Assembly: GCA_964463485.1 (NCBI GenBank)
Contig: CAYXDO010000055.1
Location: 1 to 63,696, forward strand
Source: CAYXDO01 sp964463485
GTDB lineage: Bacteria; Myxococcota; Kuafuiibacteriia; Kuafuiibacteriales; Kuafuiibacteriaceae
Reading direction: 5' to 3'
DNA: 63,696 bases
A model generated the notes under the pieces. The model did no database searches. It was not told the origin of the DNA and saw only the letters and a list, made by a program, of their open reading frames with translations. The translations under genes were made by a program, and so were the position numbers. Below, in pieces: positions 31,750 to 39,423 of this stretch (within the stretch, counting starts at the first letter, position 1; the number at the start of each line of letters is the position of its first letter).

Positions 31750-33867
31750 TCAGCTCGAACGTGGAGCGGAGGACTCGGGAAGCGTTGCGGGAGGCCGCTG
31801 AGGATAGTAGCCGTACCCGTTGTAGCCATATCTGCGATAGGCGGCGAGGGGCGGTCGAGCGGCGTTCAAGATGATCCCCAGGATGTGGGCGCCCGATCTT
31901 TCGAGGCGGCGTCTGGCTGCTTGGGCCGCTCGCGCCGGCGTCTCGCCCTCGCGCACGAGCAGGAGAGTTTCGTCCGCTGTCGCCGCCATGAACGCCGTCT
32001 CGGAGGCGAGGAGAACAGGGGCGGTGTCGAGGACAATCACATCGAATCGCGACCCGAGGTCTCGGAGAAAAGTCGCGAGCTTCTCGGATGATCCGAGCTC
32101 GGCCGCGTCGGGCCGACCGTCGAAGCCTCCCAGGAGCGACACGCCCGGAATCAATCCATTGACGATGGCATGCTCGATGGCAGCAGAACCCTGCAGACAG
32201 TCGGCGAAAGTCGCAGGCTTGGAGTCTGCGTCGACGAAAGTTCTGAGGACACTCGGACGCCGGAGGTCACCATCGACGAGTATGACCCGCCGCCCGTCGA
32301 GGGCGATGGCCCGCGCGAGGTTGGCCGCTACCGTACTCTTGCCTTCACCCTCCAAGGCGCTCGTGACCGCGATGACGCCGCCCTCTCTCGCTTCGAGGAC
32401 CTGAGATCGGAGCGACCGGACCGCTTCGAACTCCGCCGGGTGACTCTCCGGATCGATGAGTATGGGGCCGTGTTTCGAGTCGAGGCGCGCGACTGCGCTG
32501 AGCACCTCGAGCCCGAGCACCGCCTCGGTCTCCTCGGGGGAGAGCAGCCGCCTCGCGAACTGGTGGAGGAGGATCGCGGTGGCGAACGCGAAGATCACTC
32601 CGACGAGGACACCCGTAATGAAGTAGGTCCTCATGATGGGTCTCGCCGGCTGAGTCGGTGGAGTCGCTCGCTCGAGGATTCGGACGCTGGCTAATCTCGA
32701 TTGACTCAGCGCCGCCGCGTCTCCTTGTTTTTTGAGATAGGCCGAGTAGAGCTCCTTTGCCGCAAACAGCTCGGCTTCGATTTTCTTGTAATCGGTCCGT
32801 TTCCGGCCGATTTCTCCGATCTCCGCCACGAGTCTCGTTTGTTCCCGATTGAGCGAAGCTTCCTCGCGGTTGGCGGACTCGATGTTGGCGCGCTGAGCGG
32901 CGAGGGTCTCCTGGACGACATCGTCGATTTTCTTCTGCACGGCCGCGAGCTCGGCTTGAGCTTGGACGATCCTAGGGTGTCCGGGTTTGAGGGTGGTGTC
33001 TTCCCTGGCGAGATTCTCGGTCAGGGCCGATCTCTTTGCGGTGAGCTCGCCGAGCGCGCCGATCTGAAGGAACGATGGATGCGACGTCTGGCCGGACTTC
33101 GCGTAGGCTTGGAGCGCGCCGAGCTCCGCCTCGAGCCGGATGCGTCGGAGCCTAGCCTCGGTGGCTTGAGAATGGACCTTCTGGAGGCCGTCGAGGAGGG
33201 ACTGGTATTCGACGTCGAAGTCGACGAAACCGGACGTGGCTTGAGATTCGCGTAGGGCTCGGTCCGCGGCGTCGACGTTGCGTCGGAGCTCCGGGAGCGT
33301 TTCTTTGGCGAGGAACTCGAGCGCGCTGGATTGGAGCAATTGCGCGCGGCTGTTCGCATCGCCGAGGTAGACGTCGACCAGGGTGTTCGCCAGAATCGCC
33401 GAAAGTTCGGGGTTCGGGTGCACGAATCCGAGCTTGAGCAAGAAGCTGCCCCGAACCGGCTCGACCATGAGCCTGGCGTCCAAACCGACCGAGGCCGCTT
33501 CGCGATGGCGCTCGGGAACGGATTCGATGACTTTGCCGAGGAGCGCGGGGCTTCTCAGGATTTCCTGCTGAGTTCGGAAGTACTGCTCGTACATCGAGCC
33601 ACCCGACCGTAGCGACTCGTCGGGGGAGGCCACGAGGGGCGCCTCGGGCCGAATCTCGAGAGTTGCCATGGCGAGGTATTCGACGGGAGCAACCGAGTAG
33701 GTGACGGCCGCGGTGACGAGCGACAGACCGAAGGCGACGGCCGAAGGAAGCGCATGTCGGCGAAGGACGCGAAGCACTTGCTCGATGGCCGGCTCGTCCG
33801 CAGCAGGCGGGGAAGGCCGAGGTTCGCGGGTCCCGCTACGGTCGCGTTCGATTGTCTCCGATTCCAT
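31750..33867 (-). CDS. Wzc-type polysaccharide co-polymerase and tyrosine autokinase
   Basis: A 705-residue inner-membrane protein. Residues about 28-90 hold the first membrane segment (43-60) and Wzz signature; a long coiled-coil periplasmic part (about 170-410) follows, then a second membrane segment (FITGVLVGVIFAFATAILL). The cytosolic kinase has Walker A SALEGEGKS (Lys510), Walker A' VDGDLRRP (531-538) and Walker B VIVLDTAP (Asp614). The tail has six Tyr (677, 680, 682, 685, 687, 688), the usual autophosphorylation cluster. It controls chain length and export with the OPX protein at 43105-44106. The ATG sits on the stop codon of the kinase gene upstream (TGATG). Confidence 0.92.
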   Translation of the reverse strand: MESETIERDRSGTREPRPSPPAADEPAIEQVLRVLRRHALPSAVAFGLSLVTAAVTYSVAPVEYLAMATLEIRPEAPLVASPDESLRSGGSMYEQYFRTQQEILRSPALLGKVIESVPERHREAASVGLDARLMVEPVRGSFLLKLGFVHPNPELSAILANTLVDVYLGDANSRAQLLQSSALEFLAKETLPELRRNVDAADRALRESQATSGFVDFDVEYQSLLDGLQKVHSQATEARLRRIRLEAELGALQAYAKSGQTSHPSFLQIGALGELTAKRSALTENLAREDTTLKPGHPRIVQAQAELAAVQKKIDDVVQETLAAQRANIESANREEASLNREQTRLVAEIGEIGRKRTDYKKIEAELFAAKELYSAYLKKQGDAAALSQSRLASVRILERATPPTQPARPIMRTYFITGVLVGVIFAFATAILLHQFARRLLSPEETEAVLGLEVLSAVARLDSKHGPILIDPESHPAEFEAVRSLRSQVLEAREGGVIAVTSALEGEGKSTVAANLARAIALDGRRVILVDGDLRRPSVLRTFVDADSKPATFADCLQGSAAIEHAIVNGLIPGVSLLGGFDGRPDAAELGSSEKLATFLRDLGSRFDVIVLDTAPVLLASETAFMAATADETLLLVREGETPARAAQAARRRLERSGAHILGIILNAARPPLAAYRRYGYNGYGYYPQRPPATLPESSAPRSS

Positions 33868-35894
33868 CAGGGCAGCTTGAGGTTGAGCTTCAGAGGCTCG
33901 CCAGCATTGATCGTAATCGTTCGACTCACATCGATGCCGGCCTCTTCGTTCACGAGACGCACCTTGTGCTCACCGGCTCTCAGCCGGATCTTGGCCACCG
34001 GAGTCACTCCGTAAGGCTCCCCGTCGATCTCGATCTTGGCCCAAGGGTTCGTAGCGAGGGTGAACAAACCGTCCGCCGGCGGAGCCGCCGGCCGCTCGGT
34101 GGGGGCCGGCTTGGCTTCGACCGGCGCCTCGACGGGCTTCGACTCTACCTGGGCCAACTCGTCGGGTTTTTTTGCCTGATGAGTGGGTCGCGACGGGGAA
34201 GTGGATGCGACCGGCTCCGCGGTGAGGGACACCGCGATCTCTTTGGATTTGCCCCACTCGAGCGCCACGGGCGTCTTGCTCTCCTTGAAACCCACGAAGG
34301 TCACTCGAATCTCGTGAGCGCCGGCCGGAAGCTCCGACCATTTCAGCGGTGTGAGTCCGAGCTTGTGATCACCGACCCAAACCTCCGCGCCCGGTGGCGT
34401 CGAGGACACCTCGAGAGTAGCGACATCTCCGGCGAGCTGTCCGTCCACGATCGCGACGCCGTCTGCGGCCACCTCGATCTCGCCCCGAAACGTGCGCCCT
34501 CCGACTTCCGCAATCACGGCGTGAGGTCCCGCCGAGTACCCACTCGAGACCAGCGGCGTGATGCCTGAAACTGGTTTTCCGTCGATTTTGACGAGGGCTC
34601 CGGCCGGGCTCCGAATATCCACACTTCCGAACGTCTCGCTCGACTTGGGACGGTACAAAAACCCAGCCGAGAGGACCAGCGCGCCAACTCCGCCCGCGAC
34701 GGCGGGCCATAGGCGCTTGGGGGCGCGACGGATGGCCGCGTCCGACGCGGTCAGCTCGGCGAGCGGAGAGCTGCCTGTGACTTCGTTTTTCTCGCGGACC
34801 AACACGTCCGACGCCACTCCGCGGACGAGGGTGTCGGGCGTTGCAGCTGCGCCGAGGTTTTCCGGGAGCAGGGTCGGATCGGTCACGATGGCGCGTGAGT
34901 CCTGGCCAGGGAACCCAACGAGTGAAATCAGAAAGTCTTCGCCTCCGCCGGCCTCCGCCGCTTCCTTCGAGCGGCTTCGAATGGCCTCGCCGATAGAGGT
35001 CTCGGCAAACGCTTGCACGTCCTGAGGCCCCGCATGACTCTTCAGGAAGGCATCCATCAGGTTCGCCGCATCCCGACACCGCTCGAAGCGATCGTCCTTC
35101 GACTTGGCGAGCATCCTTGTCACGATCTCGTCGAGCGCCTTGGGGATACTCGGTCGAAGCGCGGACGGAGCCTCGATCGACATGTCGAGCGCGTGCATCA
35201 GCGTCTCGATCTCGTTGCCTCGCATCTTCACGAGTCGTTCGCCGACGAGCATTTCCCAGAGGCACACGCCGAGCGCGTACTGGTCGGCGCGAGGATCGAC
35301 GCGCTCCCCGGTGATCTGCTCCGGAGCCATATACTGAATTTTGCCCTTGATGGTTCCAGTCGCGGTCCGCGCGGAGAGTCTGTTTTCGGCGACCGCGATC
35401 CCGAAGTCGACGACCTTGGTCGTCCCCTCGAGCGTCACCATGATGTTGTGCGGACTGATGTCTCGGTGGACGATTCCGAGAGGCTTGCCGGTGTCATCGG
35501 TCGCGTTGTGGGCGTAGTCGAGCCCGAGCGCGGCGTCGCGAATGATCTTGACGGCGACTCCGATGGGCATCGCCACACCCTTGGCCTCCGCCTCCCGACC
35601 GAGGACTTGGAGGTTGTCGCCCTTGATGTACTCCATCGCGATCAGGTACGAGCCCTTCCAGCGCCCGACCTCGTAGATCGCGATGATGTTCGGGTGGCTC
35701 AGGGTAGCGGCCACGCGCGCTTCGTCGAGGAACATCTCGACCGCGCCGGCCCTCTCCGCCAAGCTCGGCAAGAGACTCTTGAGAATGACCAGGCGTTCGA
35801 AGACGCCGGTTTGCCTCGCCAGGAAAATCTCACCCATCCCGCCGACGGCGAGCCTCCGGATGACTTCGTATTTGTCGAATATGAGCGTCGACAC
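33867..35894 (-). CDS. Ser/Thr protein kinase with PEGA domains
   Basis: A 675-residue kinase (GTG start). The Hanks domain occupies residues 9-270: glycine loop LAVGGMGEIF, Lys39 in VILK, catalytic HRDISPHN (Asp145), DFG (Asp163), YMAPEQ and DQYALGVCLWEML. A linker with acidic stretches leads to one membrane segment (about 410-430, VAGGVGALVLSAGFLY). The extracytoplasmic part carries PEGA-type repeats (SSTPPGAEVWVGDHKLGLTPLKW and TNPWAKIEIDGEPYGVTPVAK), likely sensing cell-surface polymers. GTG 35894 is used because MSTLIFDKYEVIRRL is the kinase start; the frame upstream overlaps the previous gene. It is translationally coupled to Wzc. It may phosphorylate export proteins; this is inference. 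Confidence 0.88.
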   Translation of the reverse strand: MSTLIFDKYEVIRRLAVGGMGEIFLARQTGVFERLVILKSLLPSLAERAGAVEMFLDEARVAATLSHPNIIAIYEVGRWKGSYLIAMEYIKGDNLQVLGREAEAKGVAMPIGVAVKIIRDAALGLDYAHNATDDTGKPLGIVHRDISPHNIMVTLEGTTKVVDFGIAVAENRLSARTATGTIKGKIQYMAPEQITGERVDPRADQYALGVCLWEMLVGERLVKMRGNEIETLMHALDMSIEAPSALRPSIPKALDEIVTRMLAKSKDDRFERCRDAANLMDAFLKSHAGPQDVQAFAETSIGEAIRSRSKEAAEAGGGEDFLISLVGFPGQDSRAIVTDPTLLPENLGAAATPDTLVRGVASDVLVREKNEVTGSSPLAELTASDAAIRRAPKRLWPAVAGGVGALVLSAGFLYRPKSSETFGSVDIRSPAGALVKIDGKPVSGITPLVSSGYSAGPHAVIAEVGGRTFRGEIEVAADGVAIVDGQLAGDVATLEVSSTPPGAEVWVGDHKLGLTPLKWSELPAGAHEIRVTFVGFKESKTPVALEWGKSKEIAVSLTAEPVASTSPSRPTHQAKKPDELAQVESKPVEAPVEAKPAPTERPAAPPADGLFTLATNPWAKIEIDGEPYGVTPVAKIRLRAGEHKVRLVNEEAGIDVSRTITINAGEPLKLNLKLP

Positions 35895-35899
35895 CTTGG

Positions 35900-36760
35900 C
35901 TACCTTAAGGGCACGGCCCCGATGTCCGTATCGGGGAGGTCGCTGGATCGGCCGGCGAGGAACGCGATACTCACCGCGAGGGCCGCGGAGCCCACGCCCA
36001 CGGCGGTCCAAAAAGCGGCTCGCTCATAAAAAGGAGTAGGGTCAGTCATCTCACCCGCGAGGACCTCGAGCTTTCGAGGAAAGTCGGCAGAGGCGAGCTC
36101 TACCAGCGTCTGGCCATTTTCGTCGGCGCTCGTGACGTAGTGTTCGAGCACGAACCCAGACTCGCTGGAGGTGAGCTCTGGAGGGATCGTGCCCGTCCAG
36201 CGTCCATCGGAGTGACGTTCGAGCGCGATGGCCGACCAGCTCCTGCCCCCCTCGCGGCGGTATCGAACCCTCATGTCGCGAACGACGCCTTTGGGATCTT
36301 TCAACATGAGCTCGAAGGTAATGGGCACGCCGCCCTCTTCGATCTCAGGCAATTCGCCGGAGATGGCCAGGGTCTTCAAGGTTTTTTGACGTTCGATCTC
36401 TTTCATTTGCTCTGCGATGGCGCGTTCCTCGACCTGCACTTTGCGAAAAACGCCGATGATTTTCGGGCTGGTTCCGGGAGGGAGGTCGAATGCCGGTCGT
36501 TCGCGAAGAAGCTGTCTGAAAGGCTTCTCTGCGTCGACGGAGTTGCCGAGGATCGCCAGCGAGCTTCCTTCGAGCTGGAGCGCCTCGAGGCGCTGCGCGC
36601 CTGTGGCTTGCGGGGAAGTAAGCAGTCTTCGCGTGAGCGGAAGCACCGCGTCGTACTCGAGACCTTCATAAGCCTCTCGCGCACCCTTCAGGAGATCCTC
36701 CGGCTGATCGCGCGGCGAAGCCGTCTGCGCGACGCAGAGGAGGAACACGGCCGCGAGCAT
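35900..36760 (-). CDS. TPR-like protein with C-terminal membrane segment (copy 1)
   Basis: A 286-residue secreted/membrane protein. After a signal peptide (MLAAVFLLCVAQTAS), residues about 20-105 are helical and TPR-like (ALQLEGSSLAILGNSVDAEKPFRQLLRERPAFDLPPGTSPKIIGVFRKV). A beta-rich middle (about 130-225) comes next, then a membrane segment FYERAAFWTAVGVGSAALAVSIAFLAG near the end. It shares this whole architecture with the protein at 55616-56488. It is five nt upstream of the PEGA kinase gene and on the same strand, so it probably acts with the kinase as a partner or target. Function unknown. Confidence 0.65.
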   Translation of the reverse strand: MLAAVFLLCVAQTASPRDQPEDLLKGAREAYEGLEYDAVLPLTRRLLTSPQATGAQRLEALQLEGSSLAILGNSVDAEKPFRQLLRERPAFDLPPGTSPKIIGVFRKVQVEERAIAEQMKEIERQKTLKTLAISGELPEIEEGGVPITFELMLKDPKGVVRDMRVRYRREGGRSWSAIALERHSDGRWTGTIPPELTSSESGFVLEHYVTSADENGQTLVELASADFPRKLEVLAGEMTDPTPFYERAAFWTAVGVGSAALAVSIAFLAGRSSDLPDTDIGAVPLR

Positions 36761-36845
36761 CGTCTCGAACTATGACCGAGGAGTTCGGGCAAAATCAACA
36801 TGAGGTCGCGCTCAGGGCTTGCGGGGACCCGCCCATGCTTGCAGG

Positions 36846-38636
36846 ATGGCGCCTGGCTTGCGAATTTCGGCGCTCTTGTTGGCCTTCCTGATTTCGTGCC
36901 GTTCCGAGACGTACGTCGTCATCTCGGTCGAAGACCCAGCTGGTGCAGCAACGGGAACGGACTCGATCGCGGTGGGGTCGAAGCCCGAAGCGCTCTCCGA
37001 GATACGATCGATTCCGGCGCGATTTCCAGTCACTTTCGCCTTGACTGTATCCGAGACGACGACTTCGAGCGTCTGGGTGGAAGCGCGCGTGGGTGTGAAA
37101 TCTATCGCGCGAGGGCGGGCGTACGTCGATTTCTCGACGCAACAGGGCGCGACCCTCTCCGTCGTGCTCCGAAGGTTTTGTTTCGACCCCTCGGAGTGCG
37201 ACGACGGAGTCTGGTGCAACGGCAAAGAGAGCTGTGAGGATCGGATGTGCGGGTCCGCAAAGCCCCCGTGTGAGGAGCTCCCGCTTTGCTCGGTGTCGGC
37301 GCTTTGCCGAGAAGAGTTGGACGTTTGTGATTTCGAACCTTCCCCCGAGTTCTTCGACGACAATCCGTGCACGACGGATGAGTGTGGCGCCGACGGTAAA
37401 CCGATTCACGAAGCGTCAGCCGACCTGGAAGGAGCGCTTTGTACGACGGGCGCTCGCGAGCCTGGAGTGTGTACGGGCACGGTCTGCGCGATCTCCACTT
37501 GCGGAGACCTAATCGTCGACTCCCGGTCCGAGGAGTGTGACGCAGAGGCCGCCTGCGTCGGGTGCAAACACGAGACTCTGTTGGTGAGCGCCTCCTCCAA
37601 TGGCGCGGCGGGCAACGGCGCGTCTCGCACGTCGGCGTTGTCGCTTTCGGGCGAAGTGGCTCTTTTCACGTCTCGGGCCTCGAATTTCGACACGGCGGTC
37701 GACGATAAGCTCGACCTATTCCTCCACGATCGAAAGGCCGGCACGACCGAACGAATCACCGTCGGGCTGAACGGGGGGCCCGCGAACGGTGATGTCGTGG
37801 ATTCGGTGGGTTCGCTCGCAGTGTCACCCGACGGTGTGTCTCTCGTGTTTGCCTCGGCGGCCAGCAATCTCGTCCCAGGAGACCGCAATGGCGTGGTGGA
37901 CGTGTTCCTCAAAGATCGGGAAGGCCAACTCACCGAGCGCGTCAGCGGCCTGCCGAATGGGGAGGAGGCCAATGGTCCGAGCTACGAGGTCGACGTGAGC
38001 TCCGATGGGAAATTCGTCGCCTTCGTCTCCGAGGCTACGAATTTCCGGGCGGATGAAGACGCCTTGCCCAACGTCTTCGTGCGAGATCGCACCGAGGACA
38101 CCCTCTCGCGGCTTGGGTCTGGGTTTGGAGACGGTCGGCGACCGAGCATTTCCGGTTCTGGCCAGCTCGTGGTCTGGGATTCGAGCGACGGAGGTCGGCG
38201 GGTCGTGTTGGTCAGCGACGTTTCTTCGGGCATGACGGAGGTCGTCAGTCGTCGCCCTGACGGCGGTGCCTCCGAAGGTGACTCTTGGGACCCGGATATT
38301 GGGCTGGATGGGACCGTGATCGCGTTCGTTTCCAATGCGAGGGACCTCGACCCGGCGTGCGTCGACGGTCGGGAGCATGTCTTCACGTTCGAGCGCGCCA
38401 GTGGGCTCATCAAGTGCGCCACCACCAGCGCCTGCACGGAGCCAAGCCTGTCGGCAGATGGGCGTCGCCTGGTCTGCGCGTCGGCGCAAGGCGTCCTCGT
38501 CATCGACTCGACCGGACGCGAAATTTCCATTTCTGGAGCGCACTCTCCTTCGATCGACCCGTCCGGTGAGTTCGTGTCGTACTCAGCCGACCGCACCGGG
38601 ACTCCGGACGTATTCGTTCGCGCGCTGGCGGAGTGA
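36846..38636 (+). CDS. Lipoprotein with Cys-rich segment and beta-propeller
   Basis: A 596-residue predicted lipoprotein (lipobox FLISC, Cys18). Residues about 20-100 are a beta domain; 110-235 are Cys-rich with repeated C-x-x-x-E-C and C-D patterns (EGF- or furin-like). From about 240 to 596 come TolB/WD40-type beta-propeller repeats of the form SADG-VVFAS-(A)SNL-DVF-DR, seven or so blades. Such proteins usually bind other proteins at the outer membrane. The ATG at 36846 gives the lipoprotein signal. It is divergent from the TPR-like gene (85-nt gap) and convergent with the next gene (1-nt gap). No specific function assigned. Confidence 0.75.
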   Translation: MAPGLRISALLLAFLISCRSETYVVISVEDPAGAATGTDSIAVGSKPEALSEIRSIPARFPVTFALTVSETTTSSVWVEARVGVKSIARGRAYVDFSTQQGATLSVVLRRFCFDPSECDDGVWCNGKESCEDRMCGSAKPPCEELPLCSVSALCREELDVCDFEPSPEFFDDNPCTTDECGADGKPIHEASADLEGALCTTGAREPGVCTGTVCAISTCGDLIVDSRSEECDAEAACVGCKHETLLVSASSNGAAGNGASRTSALSLSGEVALFTSRASNFDTAVDDKLDLFLHDRKAGTTERITVGLNGGPANGDVVDSVGSLAVSPDGVSLVFASAASNLVPGDRNGVVDVFLKDREGQLTERVSGLPNGEEANGPSYEVDVSSDGKFVAFVSEATNFRADEDALPNVFVRDRTEDTLSRLGSGFGDGRRPSISGSGQLVVWDSSDGGRRVVLVSDVSSGMTEVVSRRPDGGASEGDSWDPDIGLDGTVIAFVSNARDLDPACVDGREHVFTFERASGLIKCATTSACTEPSLSADGRRLVCASAQGVLVIDSTGREISISGAHSPSIDPSGEFVSYSADRTGTPDVFVRALAE

Positions 38637-38637
38637 G

Positions 38638-39327
38638 CTAGCTTCCTGAGTCGGAAGCCACGGGCGGCGACGGGCCGATCGTGGACGGCCCGGCTCCGCC
38701 TGCGCCATCGGGCAGAACGACCGTGGGCGGCGCCACGACCCGCCCTCCGGTGCCCGAGCTCGATTCGCCGGGCGAATCATCAGACCCTTCCGCTTCGGAC
38801 GACTCTCCGGATCGCTGGCCACCTTCCGTTCGCGACTGACGCTGGCCCGACGAGCCGGCCTGCCCGACGCGACCGCGCGGGGGCGTGATGCCAGTCCGCA
38901 GGGACCTGGATTCGATACGTATGTCTTGGCTCAGCTCGAATCCTGCGGGGACCACGGTGACCTCAACCGGGCTCGGAAGCCCGACGATCTCGTCCTTGTG
39001 GTCACCCCGCAAATAAATCGTGCCCCGCTTTGGCCGCACCAATCGGAAGCCGATCATCGTTCGAACGAGGCGGATTCCTGGGCCGAGGTATACGAAGCGC
39101 TCGTCGTCGGTGACTTTGACCGCGACGATTCCGTCGAGGGGCTTGACGTCGGTCCGAGAGATGAGCACCGAGGCGGGCCCGACCTGTTTCATCACGGGCT
39201 TGGGCGAGCGAATCACTTCCTCGTCCACCAACACGCCATCGTCCAACAACCGAAGGGGCGCGGCGAGGAGGAGCGCGAGCAGAGCGGTCACCGGCCGAGT
39301 GTGCTCTCGCGGTTCGGTTGGAGTCAA
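38638..39327 (-). CDS. Secreted protein of unknown function
   Basis: A 229-residue protein with a signal peptide (about residues 13-27, TALLALLLAAPL). The middle 110 residues are beta-rich (VGPASVLISR, DERFVYLGPGIRLV, VEVTVVPAGFELSQ) and resemble no family that I can name. The last 80 residues are low complexity, rich in Gly, Ser, Glu and Pro. It lies within the polysaccharide region, so a role at the envelope is plausible, but nothing in the sequence proves it. An internal GTG (Val13) is a possible alternative start. Confidence 0.55.
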   Translation of the reverse strand: MTPTEPREHTRPVTALLALLLAAPLRLLDDGVLVDEEVIRSPKPVMKQVGPASVLISRTDVKPLDGIVAVKVTDDERFVYLGPGIRLVRTMIGFRLVRPKRGTIYLRGDHKDEIVGLPSPVEVTVVPAGFELSQDIRIESRSLRTGITPPRGRVGQAGSSGQRQSRTEGGQRSGESSEAEGSDDSPGESSSGTGGRVVAPPTVVLPDGAGGAGPSTIGPSPPVASDSGS

Positions 39328-39372
39328 ATTCCGTCGGGCTCAAATCGGAGCGGTTTCCGAGGAGAACGGCCG

Positions 39373-39423
39373 TCGTTCAGAACGGCAACTCGTTCATTAC
39401 GGCTCGTTCAGAACGGCAGCTCG
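39373..39423. repeat. Duplicated 20-nt end of the beta-helix gene
   Basis: Two near-identical 20-nt segments lie at 39373-39392 and 39404-39423, differing at one base. The second covers the stop codon and last four codons (ELPF) of the leftward beta-helix gene; the first repeats them downstream. This looks like a local tandem duplication of the gene's end. Confidence 0.7.
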
